64,000 bases of DNA, from the NCBI GenBank assembly GCA_038231215.1, contig JBBRLS010000004.1:75496-139495 (forward strand), written 5' to 3'. The notes beneath the pieces were generated by a model, which was not told where the DNA came from, did no database searches, and saw only the letters and a program-made list of their open reading frames with translations. Both the position numbers and the translations under genes were made by a program. This stretch comes from Schlegelella_A sp038231215. Its GTDB lineage: Bacteria; Pseudomonadota; Gammaproteobacteria; Burkholderiales; Burkholderiaceae_C. Position 1 is the stretch's first letter; each line of letters opens with the position of its first letter. Below, piece after piece: positions 7,901-17,852 of the stretch.

Positions 7901-9300
7901 AATATCTCAGCACGCGCGGTGAAGGTCCCGGGCGCCGTTTCAGCGAGATCCTGCTCGAAGGACTGGCGCCCGACGGCGGGCTGTATCTGCCGGAGCGCTA
8001 TCCAAAGGTCGACGCGGCGACGCTGTCGCGCTGGCGCGGCCTGCCCTACGCCGAGCTGGCCTTCGAGATGCTCTCGCTCTACATCGACGACGTTCCTGCC
8101 GCCGACTTGCGTCGCCTCGTTGCCAGGACCTACACGGCAGAGATCTTCGGCGATCCGCGCATCGTGCCGCTGCGTCGGCTCGAGCCGGGCGTGTTCATCC
8201 TCGGCCTTTCCAACGGGCCGACGCTGGCGTTCAAGGACCTGGCGATGCAGTTCCTCGGCAACGTCTTCGAGTACGAGCTGGCGAGGCGCGGCCGCGTGCT
8301 CGAGGTGCTGGGCGCGACCTCGGGCGACACCGGCAGCGCCGCCGAATATGCGCTGAAGGGCAAGCGCGGCGTCGAGGTCTTCATGCTGTCGCCGCTCGGC
8401 CGCATGAGCCCGTTCCAGCAGGCGCAGATGTTCGGCCTGCAGGACGCGAACATCCACAACATCGCCGTCGAAGGCGTGTTCGACGACTGCCAGGACCTCG
8501 TCAAGGCCGTCTCGGCCGACCTCGCCTTCAAGGCGCGCCATTCGATCGGCACCGTCAACTCGATCAACTGGGCGCGCCTCGTCGCCCAGGTCGTCTACTA
8601 CTTCGCGGGCTATTTCCAGGCGACGACGTCGAACGCAGAGCAAGTCGACTTCGCCGTGCCGACAGGCAACTTCGGCAACATCTGCGCCGGCCACGTCGCC
8701 CGACAGATGGGACTGCCGATCCGCCGGCTCGTGCTCGCCACCAACGAGAACGACGTGCTCGACGAGTTCTTTCGTACCGGCGTCTATCGCGTGCGATCGG
8801 CGGCCGAGACGCACGAGACCTCGAGCCCGTCGATGGACATCTCGAAGGCGTCGAACTTCGAGCGCTTCGTGTTCGATGCGCTGGGGCGCGACGCCGCGCG
8901 AACGCGCGAGCTGTTCGAGACGGTCGAGACCCGGCGTGTCTTCTCGCTGACCGCCGACGAGCGCGACCGGGTTGGAGCGTTCGGCTTCGCGACCGGTTGC
9001 AGCAGCGGCGAGGACAGGCTGGCGACGATTCGTGCAGTGCACGGGGCGCACGGCGAAGTCATCGACCCGCACACCGCCGACGCCTTGAAGGTCGGCCGCG
9101 AGCACGCCGAGGCAGGCACGCCGATGATCGTTCTCGAGACCGCCCTGGCGACCAAGTTCAACGCCACGGTTCGCGAAGCAATCGGCATCGATGCGCCGCG
9201 GCCGGCGCGCTTCGAAGGCATCGAAAAGCTGCCGCGCCGCTTCACGACCCTGCCGGTCGATGTCGAACGTCTCAAGGCCTTCATCGCCGAAAATGGCTGA
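7897..9300 (+). CDS. thrC: Threonine synthase
   Basis: PLP enzyme converting O-phosphohomoserine to threonine, 467 residues. The frame begins with a TTG that overlaps the hom stop (TTGA) and gives the standard family N-terminus KYLSTRGE; no ATG or GTG fits better. The PLP lysine is in TLAFKDLAMQFLGN, with GATSGDTGSAAEYALKGK and the phosphate-binding PTGNFGNICAGH also clear. Together with hom it completes the threonine branch. moeA begins three bases after the stop. Confidence 0.95.
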   Translation: MKYLSTRGEGPGRRFSEILLEGLAPDGGLYLPERYPKVDAATLSRWRGLPYAELAFEMLSLYIDDVPAADLRRLVARTYTAEIFGDPRIVPLRRLEPGVFILGLSNGPTLAFKDLAMQFLGNVFEYELARRGRVLEVLGATSGDTGSAAEYALKGKRGVEVFMLSPLGRMSPFQQAQMFGLQDANIHNIAVEGVFDDCQDLVKAVSADLAFKARHSIGTVNSINWARLVAQVVYYFAGYFQATTSNAEQVDFAVPTGNFGNICAGHVARQMGLPIRRLVLATNENDVLDEFFRTGVYRVRSAAETHETSSPSMDISKASNFERFVFDALGRDAARTRELFETVETRRVFSLTADERDRVGAFGFATGCSSGEDRLATIRAVHGAHGEVIDPHTADALKVGREHAEAGTPMIVLETALATKFNATVREAIGIDAPRPARFEGIEKLPRRFTTLPVDVERLKAFIAENG

Positions 9301-9303
9301 GCC

Positions 9304-10554
9304 ATGAGTGCCGACCCGAACGCCCACTTCATGCCGACGATGCTCTCGCTCGACGAAGCGGTGCAGCGCGTGTTGGCGCGGGTGCAGGCGCCGCCGCCCG
9401 AGCGCGCCGAAACGATCTCGAGCTTCGATGCGCTGCGCCGCGTCCTCGCCGAAGACGTGCGCTCCCTGATCGACGTGCCGCCTGCCGACAACAGCGCAAT
9501 GGACGGCTACGCGCTGCGCGCCGCCGACGTGCCGATCGCCGGCATGGTGTTGCCGGTGAGCCAGCGCATCCCCGCCGGCCGCATCGGCACGCCGCTCGCG
9601 TCGGGCACGGCAGCGCGCATCTTCACCGGCGCGCAGATTCCGGCCGGCGCCGACGCCGTCGTCATGCAGGAGCAGTGCGAGACCGCGCCGAATGGCGTAC
9701 GCGTCAACGCGACCGTCCGGGCGGGCACCTCGATCCGCCGTCGAGGCGAGGACGTGCAGCGCGATTCCGTCGTCCTGCGCGCGGGCATGCGTCTTTCGCC
9801 GCAGGCGCTCGGCATGGCCGCGGCGGTCGGCGCCTCGACGGTCAGGGTCGGAGCCCAGCCGCGCGTCGCGCTGTTCTCGACCGGCGACGAGCTGGCCATG
9901 CCGGGCGAGGTGCTCAAGCCCGGCGCGATCTACAACTCGAACCGCTTTACCTTGCGCGGCCTCATCGAATCGCTCGGCGGCATCTGCGTCGACCTGGGCA
10001 TCGTTCCCGATCGCCTCGATGCGACCCGCGAGACGCTGAGGCGTGCCGCAGAGGGCAACGACCTGATCGTCACCTGCGGCGGCGTCTCGGTCGGCGAAGA
10101 AGACCACCTCAAGCCCGCGGTCGAGAAGGAAGGCCGGCTCGACCTCTGGCAGATCGCCATCAAGCCGGGCAAGCCCTTGGCATTCGGCGAAGTGTTTCGC
10201 GGCGACGGCTCGTCGGCGTGGTTCATCGGCCTGCCTGGCAATCCGGTCTCGTCGTTCGTCACCTTCCTGTTCGCGGCGCGGCCGGTGCTGCTCAAGCTGC
10301 AGGGCGGCACGGACCTCGCACCGAAGCCGATCGCGATGCGCGCCGACTTCGCCTGGCCGCGTGCCGACAAGCGGCGCGAGTTCCTGCGCGTGCGGCGCAA
10401 CGACGAAGGCGGCCTCGAGCTCTTCGCCAACCAGGGCTCGGGCGTCCTCACCTCGACGGTGTGGGGCGACGGCCTGGTCGACAACCCCGGCGGCACGACG
10501 ATCGCGCCGGGCGACACGGTGCGCTACCTGCCTTTTGCCGAGCTGCTCGGATGA
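9304..10554 (+). CDS. moeA: Molybdopterin molybdotransferase MoeA
   Basis: Inserts molybdate into adenylylated molybdopterin, the last common step of molybdenum cofactor synthesis. 416 residues with the family signature PADNSAMDGYALRAAD near residue 60, the MPT-binding FSTGDEL loop, NSNRFTLRGLIESLGG, TCGGVSVGEEDHLK and GLPGNPVSSFVTF. The stop overlaps the moaD ATG (ATGA). Its position directly behind thrC links amino-acid and cofactor genes in one probable transcript. Confidence 0.95.
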   Translation: MSADPNAHFMPTMLSLDEAVQRVLARVQAPPPERAETISSFDALRRVLAEDVRSLIDVPPADNSAMDGYALRAADVPIAGMVLPVSQRIPAGRIGTPLASGTAARIFTGAQIPAGADAVVMQEQCETAPNGVRVNATVRAGTSIRRRGEDVQRDSVVLRAGMRLSPQALGMAAAVGASTVRVGAQPRVALFSTGDELAMPGEVLKPGAIYNSNRFTLRGLIESLGGICVDLGIVPDRLDATRETLRRAAEGNDLIVTCGGVSVGEEDHLKPAVEKEGRLDLWQIAIKPGKPLAFGEVFRGDGSSAWFIGLPGNPVSSFVTFLFAARPVLLKLQGGTDLAPKPIAMRADFAWPRADKRREFLRVRRNDEGGLELFANQGSGVLTSTVWGDGLVDNPGGTTIAPGDTVRYLPFAELLG

Positions 10555-10802
10555 AGCTCGAGGTGCGCTATTTCGCATCGCTGCGCGAGGCGCTGGGCAG
10601 CAGCGAAACAGTCGACGTGCCCGAACCGGCGACGGTCGGCGCCTTGCGCGATACGCTTTCGGCGCGCGGCGGCCGTCATGCGGAAGCGCTCGGCCGCCAG
10701 CGTGCCGTGCGCAGCGCCCGAAACCGCGTCATGTGCGCAGAGTCGGCGCCGCTCGGTGATGGCGACGAGGTCGGCTTCTTTCCGCCGGTGACGGGAGGCT
10801 GA
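10551..10802 (+). CDS. moaD: Molybdopterin synthase sulfur carrier subunit MoaD
   Basis: Ubiquitin-like sulfur carrier of 83 residues. It begins KLEVRYFASLREALG and ends ...EVGFFPPVTGG, with the C-terminal Gly-Gly that is thiocarboxylated and inserted into MoaE. ATG 10551 overlaps the moeA stop. The moaE GTG begins directly after its stop (TGAGTG), so the partners are probably made together. Confidence 0.93.
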   Translation: MKLEVRYFASLREALGSSETVDVPEPATVGALRDTLSARGGRHAEALGRQRAVRSARNRVMCAESAPLGDGDEVGFFPPVTGG

Positions 10803-11306
10803 GTGGCTGCTTCGCGTGTCGCCATCCAGACCGGGGACTTCGACGTGAGCGCCGAAGTCGCCGCGCTGCGTGGCGGCGACGGCGGCGTCGGTGCGGTCGC
10901 CGTCTTCGTCGGCACGGTGCGCGATCGCCGCGACGGCGCGATCGTGGCGTCGATGGAGCTCGAACACTATCCGGCCATGACCGAAGCGGCGATCGAGGCC
11001 ATGATCGACCAGGCCTTCGGCCGCTTCGACATCCGCGCCGCGCGCGTCGTGCATCGCGTCGGCGTTCTCGCGGCGCGCGAGCAGATCGTGCTCGTCGCGG
11101 TCGCGTCGGCGCACCGCGGTCAGGCCTTCTCCGCGTGCGAGTTCCTCATGGACTACCTCAAGACGCACGCGCCGTTCTGGAAAAAGGAAACGACCGACGC
11201 CGGTGCGCGCTGGGTCGACGCCCGCGTCGCCGACGACGCGGCGCTGGCGCGCTGGGGCATCGAGGCCGCGAACGTCGGACCGGCGCCGACCCCGCCCGAG
11301 CGCTGA
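10803..11306 (+). CDS. moaE: Molybdopterin synthase catalytic subunit MoaE
   Basis: Converts precursor Z to molybdopterin using MoaD thiocarboxylate. 167 residues from a GTG start directly abutting moaD. Family segments: FVGTVRDRRDG, LEHYPAMTEAAIEAM, VVHRVGVLAAREQIVLVAVASAHR and the catalytic/anchoring lysines in APFWKKETTDAG. crcB begins a few bases downstream in the same direction. Confidence 0.94.
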   Translation: MAASRVAIQTGDFDVSAEVAALRGGDGGVGAVAVFVGTVRDRRDGAIVASMELEHYPAMTEAAIEAMIDQAFGRFDIRAARVVHRVGVLAAREQIVLVAVASAHRGQAFSACEFLMDYLKTHAPFWKKETTDAGARWVDARVADDAALARWGIEAANVGPAPTPPER

Positions 11307-11314
11307 GCTTGGCC

Positions 11315-11695
11315 ATGCCCTGGTTGCAGATCGCCCTCATTTCCCTGGGTGCCAGCTTCGGCGCCGTGATGCGCTGGCTCGCCGGCGTCTGGCTGAACGG
11401 TCGCTGGAACGGCTTTCCGCTCGGCACGCTGTTCGTCAATTGCCTCGGCGGCCTGCTCATCGGCATGGCGCTGATCTGGTTCGAGCGCACGCCCAACGAG
11501 GCGATGCGCCTGCTCGTCGTCACCGGCGTGCTCGGCGGCTTCACGACGTTTTCTGCCTTCTCGGTCGAGTCGCTGATCATGCTGCAGCGTGGCGCGTGGG
11601 GGCTGGCGCTGATGCATGCCTTCGCGCACGTTGCGGGCGCTCTTGCGTTCGCAGCGCTGGGTTTTCGCCTCGGCCAGTTGATCCTCGTCAAGTAG
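11315..11695 (+). CDS. crcB: Fluoride channel/exporter CrcB (Fluc)
   Basis: Four-helix inner-membrane protein of 126 residues that removes fluoride. Signatures: GASFGAVMRW at the first helix, GTLFVNCLGGLLIG with the conserved Asn, and the Phe-box region GVLGGFTTFSAFSVES. ATG 11315 is used; a TTG at 11309 is in frame. No fluoride riboswitch was recognised ahead of it, and it probably rides on the moa transcript. Confidence 0.93.
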   Translation: MPWLQIALISLGASFGAVMRWLAGVWLNGRWNGFPLGTLFVNCLGGLLIGMALIWFERTPNEAMRLLVVTGVLGGFTTFSAFSVESLIMLQRGAWGLALMHAFAHVAGALAFAALGFRLGQLILVK

Positions 11696-11718
11696 ACGGC
11701 TCCTCCGGACCGCGGCCG

Positions 11719-11747
11719 CTTGAAAAGCGCCGACGATCGCCTCAACT
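11719..11747 (+). promoter_or_regulatory. Sigma32-like heat-shock promoter for clpB
   Basis: CTTGAAA at 11719-11725 matches the sigma32 -35 consensus exactly. It is followed after 14 bases by CCTCAACT (11740-11747), a 5-of-8 match to CCCCATNT. It sits 25 bases ahead of the clpB start. ClpB is a classic sigma32 target, which strengthens the call. Confidence 0.6.
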
Positions 11748-11771
11748 GGATTCGATCCGGAGAAACGCCCC

Positions 11772-14363
<2,592 letters not shown>

Positions 14364-14389
14364 GGCGGCGCGGCAGCCGCCACGCCGCG

Positions 14390-15934
14390 TCAGGCGGCTT
14401 GCGTCGGCTCGTCGAAGAGCGTGTCGAGGCGCATGATCTGCAGGCGGGCAAGCGTCAGGTTGGCGCTCGTCTTGTCGAGCACGGCATGCATCGCCAAGCC
14501 CGGATTCTTGGGCACGCCGCGCAGCAACAGGTGATGCGATCCGAGCGTGATGGCCGCCTCGGGCAAGGTGTGGCCGAAGCCGAGGGCGCGGCTGACGTTC
14601 ATCATCGAGCCGAGCAGCTCGCTACCGTGGCTAGCGAGAGCGATACCGCCCGGATTGGCGCCGCCATGCGCGATCGGGTGGCCGCCTTGCGTTTCGAAGA
14701 CGCAGCAACTCACGACGCCGTTCAGCTCGCTCACTTGGCGCACATAGCGTTCGATCAGCGTCGAAGGCGGTGTCGCGGCAAAGCCGGTGGTTGCGATCGC
14801 CGGCATTGGCTGCATCGTCAGGGTGATCGGCGGCTGCTCCTCCATCGGCAAGGTGTCGCCTGAAGGAATGCCGCCCATCACGGGCGCGAGTTGCGCCTTG
14901 CGCGGCTGGTAGGCGGCCGGATTGAAGGCGCCGAGCTCGGGCACGGCGCGGCCGTCGGTCGGTGCCTGTTCGCGCAGGCGGCTCCAGGTGCCGGTGATGA
15001 AGGCCCAGGCGTCGGCCGGACGCGCGACCTGCGGTGTCGTACGCACGGCGACACCGGTGCCGCGGCCGAGATCGAGGCCGTGCGTGACCAGCGTGCTCGC
15101 CGACGCCAGCGGTAGCAGCAGCAGGTTGCGGTTCGGCCAGGGACCGGAAAGGATGTCGTCGTGCACTGGCTTGAGAGCCGCGGCGATGGCGTGGCCCGGC
15201 AACTCGCCGACCATGACGACGCCGAGCCGGCTGTACGCGAGCAGTGTCTTGGCCAAGGCGTGGCGCGCCGTGCTGTCGGCGTCGGCTTCGGTGGTGTAGA
15301 GGCGCAGCGACTGGTTGTCGGTGGTCGGCAGATCGACGAACTCGAGCGTGGCCAGCGCCGTGCCGTAGCCCTGGCGCCGGATGACGAGCTTTTGCACGGC
15401 GCGACCGCTGGCCGCGGCGATGCCGGCCAGGAGCCTGCGCGACGACGCGGTGGCGATGTCGTGAACCGCAATGAACTCGGGATGGAGGTGATCGAACTGC
15501 TGCTGCAGCGCCTCGGCCGGTGCGCACGAGACGAACAGCTCGTGTTCATTGCCGCCGATCTGCCGGCCGATCTCGTCCTTCTCGCCGGCGAGGTAATCGT
15601 TCTCGTCAGGCAGCAGTTGCGTCGCCAGCGCGGTGTGGGCGCGCGTCGAAGCCCAAGCGTCGGGCGACTCGGTCGGGCCGGGGCTGCGCGCCGCCGGGGT
15701 CGGCTGCCATTCGTCGGCGGGCTGGGCCGGCGTGCTCAGTTGCGCTCGCGTCGCTTGCCATTCCTCGGGCCTGTGGCGTCCGGTCAGCGCCCGCGTGGCC
15801 TGCCATTCGTCGATCTCTTCCTGGGTGGCGGCTTCGGCACGGGTTGCGGGCCAATCTTCCCGCGGACCGACAGTCGCCGCCCCGGGCTTCGAGGACTCCC
15901 GAGCAAACTTGCTGCTGCCGCTGGAATTGCTCAT
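14390..15934 (-). CDS. Unrecognised protein: five N-terminal WxxT(R/P)A repeats and roadblock/LC7-like C-terminus
   Basis: 514 residues from ATG 15934 (an in-frame TTG lies ten codons upstream). I do not recognise the protein as a whole. Residues 27-99 hold five degenerate repeats: DWPATRA, EWQATRA, EWQATRA, EWQPTPA and AWASTRA, with Trp at 28, 44, 59, 76 and 94. They are joined by Pro/Ala/Thr/Glu-rich linkers and look disordered. A central ~200-residue region (LFVSCAPAEAL to TGTWSRL) matches nothing I know. The C-terminal ~125 residues (IERYVRQVSELNGVVSCCVF to LARLQIMRLD) resemble a roadblock/LC7 fold, usual in small-GTPase regulators and gliding or polarity systems. No signal peptide or membrane helix. 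It is convergent with clpB (26 bases apart) and has a plausible own promoter. Confidence 0.7.
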   Translation of the reverse strand: MSNSSGSSKFARESSKPGAATVGPREDWPATRAEAATQEEIDEWQATRALTGRHRPEEWQATRAQLSTPAQPADEWQPTPAARSPGPTESPDAWASTRAHTALATQLLPDENDYLAGEKDEIGRQIGGNEHELFVSCAPAEALQQQFDHLHPEFIAVHDIATASSRRLLAGIAAASGRAVQKLVIRRQGYGTALATLEFVDLPTTDNQSLRLYTTEADADSTARHALAKTLLAYSRLGVVMVGELPGHAIAAALKPVHDDILSGPWPNRNLLLLPLASASTLVTHGLDLGRGTGVAVRTTPQVARPADAWAFITGTWSRLREQAPTDGRAVPELGAFNPAAYQPRKAQLAPVMGGIPSGDTLPMEEQPPITLTMQPMPAIATTGFAATPPSTLIERYVRQVSELNGVVSCCVFETQGGHPIAHGGANPGGIALASHGSELLGSMMNVSRALGFGHTLPEAAITLGSHHLLLRGVPKNPGLAMHAVLDKTSANLTLARLQIMRLDTLFDEPTQAA

Positions 15935-16028
15935 CGAATCGATCCCATTCCAAGCCCGCGGCAACTGGCGTGCCGTCGGTCCGAAGGTGGCGCGAGCCGT
16001 CGCGGAGCGTCGGCGTCACCAAGTGTGC

Positions 16029-16056
16029 AGTGTAATCTCCATGGCAGCGTCGACAA
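16029..16056 (-). promoter_or_regulatory. Possible sigma70 promoter for the WxxT-repeat gene
   Basis: Minus strand: TTGTCG (16056-16051), 16-base spacer, TACACT (16034-16029), ending about 95 bases before the start codon. Each box matches consensus at 4 of 6. Confidence 0.35.
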
Positions 16057-16229
16057 CCCCTCGAGACGCCCGCGCCGAGGCGCTGGCGTCGACGAATTCC
16101 GCATTCCGAGCCCATCGAGGCTGCGCCACCTGTTGCGAAATGCAACGACGTGTCGGCAGGCGACTTTCGAGGGTCGAAACGCAAGCCGGAGCAGAGCGGA
16201 TGCGAGGCAACGCGTCGACGCGGTCGAGG

Positions 16230-16235
16230 TATACT
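16230..16235 (+). promoter_or_regulatory. Likely -10 box of the rpsF-priB-rpsR-rplI operon
   Basis: TATACT, 5 of 6 to the sigma70 consensus, 84 bases before rpsF in a region without genes. No good -35 is seen 16-18 bases upstream. Confidence 0.45.
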
Positions 16236-16318
16236 GATGAGCTTTACCTTGCCGCTACGCCTGTCGATCGCGCGGCGGCTTCCTCGCCGATCCCCGGCGG
16301 AACCCACAAGGAGATTCG

Positions 16319-16681
16319 ATGCGTCACTACGAGATCGTGCTCCTGATCCACCCGGATCAGAGCGAACAGGTTCCAGCCATGCTGGAACGCTACAAGACCC
16401 TGGTCACCGCCGGCGGCGGCAAGGTCCACCGGGTCGAGGATTGGGGTCGGCGCCAGCTGGCCTACATGATCCAGAAGCTCGCCAAAGCGCACTACCTGTG
16501 CATCAACATCGAGTGCGACAACAAGGTGTTGAACGAGCTCGAGACCGGCTTTCGCTTCAACGACGCCGTGCTGCGCCACCTGACGGTGGTGAAGAGCCAT
16601 GCCGAGACGACGCCTTCGGTCATGATGAAGAACGTCGACCGCGAGGAATCGCGGCGCGCGCCTCAGGAGGCTTCGGCCTGA
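16319..16681 (+). CDS. rpsF: 30S ribosomal protein bS6
   Basis: Small-subunit protein that pairs with bS18 on the platform. 120 residues: MRHYEIVLLIHPDQSEQVP, VHRVEDWGRRQLAYMIQKL and the acidic/basic tail are standard. AAGGAG precedes the ATG. It is first in the conserved rpsF-priB-rpsR-rplI operon; its TGA overlaps the first codon of priB. Confidence 0.97.
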   Translation: MRHYEIVLLIHPDQSEQVPAMLERYKTLVTAGGGKVHRVEDWGRRQLAYMIQKLAKAHYLCINIECDNKVLNELETGFRFNDAVLRHLTVVKSHAETTPSVMMKNVDREESRRAPQEASA

Positions 16682-16968
16682 CGAACCGGTTGGCCCTGAC
16701 GGCGTCCATCGTCGAGCGTGGTGCTCTGCGATTCACCCCGGCGGGCCTGCCAGCGCTCGACCTGAGTCTGAAGCATGAATCCGAAGTTGCACAGCTCGGC
16801 ACGCCGCGCCGGATCTCGGTCGAGATCCGCGCTCGCGGCGTCGGCCCGGTCACCGCGCCGCTGCTCGCCGCCGAGCTGGGCGTCGAGCATGCGTTCGAAG
16901 GCTTCATCGGCGCCCAACGCAACGGACGTGGCGTCGTGTTCCACATCCAATCCATCGAATTGAAGTAG
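16678..16968 (+). CDS. priB: Primosomal replication protein PriB (apparent CTG start)
   Basis: Single-strand DNA-binding OB-fold protein of the PriA-PriB-DnaT restart primosome, 96 residues. No ATG or GTG exists at the expected place. The codons read CTG ACG AAC CGG TTG GCC CTG, giving (M)TNRLAL, the same opening as E. coli PriB MTNRLVL. This implies a CTG start at 16678 overlapping the rpsF stop (CTGA). The fallback is TTG at 16690, which would lose four conserved residues. Later VSEVAQ-like and FIGAQRNGRGVVFHIQSIEL segments fit the OB fold. Gene order supports the identity. Confidence 0.85.
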   Translation: MTNRLALTASIVERGALRFTPAGLPALDLSLKHESEVAQLGTPRRISVEIRARGVGPVTAPLLAAELGVEHAFEGFIGAQRNGRGVVFHIQSIELK

Positions 16969-16980
16969 AGAGGTCATCAC

Positions 16981-17271
16981 ATGCCCCCGCCCCGCGGTAA
17001 AGGTCGGTTCTCCAAGGACCGCAAGCCCAAGCGCAACACCCAGTCTCTGTTGTTCCGTCGCAAGCGCTTCTGTCGCTTCACGGTCACCGGCGTCAAGGAA
17101 ATCGACTACAAGGACATCGACACCTTGCGCGATTTCATCAACGAAAACGGCAAGATCACGCCGGCCCGGCTGACCGGGACGCGCGCCTTCTTCCAGCGCC
17201 AGTTGACGACGTGCATCAAGCGCGCCCGCTTCCTGGCGATGATGCCGTATACCGACCAGCACAGGAGCTGA
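16981..17271 (+). CDS. rpsR: 30S ribosomal protein bS18
   Basis: Binds bS6 on the 30S platform. 96 residues; the core KRFCRFTVTGVKEIDYKDID, LRDFINENGKITPARLTGT and QRQLTTCIKRARFLAMMPY is typical. The N-terminus is somewhat extended (PPPRGKGRFSKDRKPKRN). Twelve bases after priB, four before rplI. Confidence 0.97.
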   Translation: MPPPRGKGRFSKDRKPKRNTQSLLFRRKRFCRFTVTGVKEIDYKDIDTLRDFINENGKITPARLTGTRAFFQRQLTTCIKRARFLAMMPYTDQHRS

Positions 17272-17275
17272 CGCC

Positions 17276-17728
17276 ATGCAGGTCATTCTTCTGGAAAAGG
17301 TCGCCAACCTCGGCAACCTGGGCGACGTCGTCAGGGTGAAGGACGGCTTTGCCCGCAACTTCCTGATTCCGACCCGTGTGGCGCGCCGCGCCACGCCGGT
17401 GGCGATCAAGGAGTTCGAGGACAAGCGCGTCGAGCTCGAGAAAGTCGCCGCCGATCGCCTCGCCACCGCGCAAGCGCTCGGCGAGAAGATGAGCGGGCGC
17501 ACCGTGCACATCACGCAGAAGGCCGGCGTCGACGGGCGTCTCTTCGGCTCGGTCACCAATGCCGACGTCGCCGATGCGCTCAACCGCATCGACTTCAAGG
17601 TCGCGAAGGCCCAGGTGCGCATGCCTAATGGCCCGCTCAAGACCACGGGCGAGCACGTCGTCACGGTGGCGCCGCACAGTGACGTCGTCGTCGATGTCAA
17701 GGTCGTCGTGCTGGGCGAGTCGAGCTAG
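17276..17728 (+). CDS. rplI: 50S ribosomal protein bL9
   Basis: Elongated large-subunit protein binding 23S rRNA. 150 residues: MQVILLEKVANLGNLGDVV, the Lys/Arg signature VKDGFARNFLIP, a helical connector (EFEDKRVELEKVAADR) and a C-terminal globular domain with DGRLFGSVTNADVADAL. Last gene of the ribosomal operon, followed by a clear terminator hairpin. Confidence 0.97.
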   Translation: MQVILLEKVANLGNLGDVVRVKDGFARNFLIPTRVARRATPVAIKEFEDKRVELEKVAADRLATAQALGEKMSGRTVHITQKAGVDGRLFGSVTNADVADALNRIDFKVAKAQVRMPNGPLKTTGEHVVTVAPHSDVVVDVKVVVLGESS

Positions 17729-17749
17729 TTTCGTCGCGCTCGACAGGCT

Positions 17750-17783
17750 CGGGGCCGCGTTTGCGGCCCCGCTTCTTTTCTGC
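17750..17783 (+). terminator. Rho-independent terminator after rplI
   Basis: Perfect stem GGGGCCGC (17751-17758) / GCGGCCCC (17763-17770) with a four-base loop, extendable by one C-G pair, followed by GCTTCTTTTCT. It separates the ribosomal operon from dnaB. Confidence 0.8.
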
Positions 17784-17840
17784 ACCGCATTTCCCCGCGC
17801 CGTCCCCAGCTTTGTCCACCGGCGCGGTCGCGGCGCGGTC

Positions 17841-17846
17841 TATGAT
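17841..17846 (+). promoter_or_regulatory. Possible -10 box immediately ahead of dnaB
   Basis: TATGAT (5 of 6 to consensus) ends six bases before the dnaB ATG, so initiation from it would begin at or next to the start codon and give a leaderless mRNA. The nearest -35-like TTGTCC is 23 bases upstream, too far. Confidence 0.3.
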
Positions 17847-17852
17847 TTCCCG

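Larger units (their letters stand above)
15935..16318. other. Divergent intergenic region between the WxxT-repeat gene and rpsF
   Basis: About 384 bases without a convincing gene. It carries the putative minus-strand promoter near 16029-16056, a TATACT -10-like box at 16230-16235 facing rpsF, a GC hairpin (CGGCG/CGCCG, 16273-16289) in the rpsF leader, and a strong AAGGAG ribosome site just before rpsF. Confidence 0.6.

Noticed and set aside
16150..16677. Upstream extension of the priB frame to an earlier ATG
   Set aside because: It would overlap all of rpsF, the translation resembles no PriB sequence, and the family starts at TNRL.
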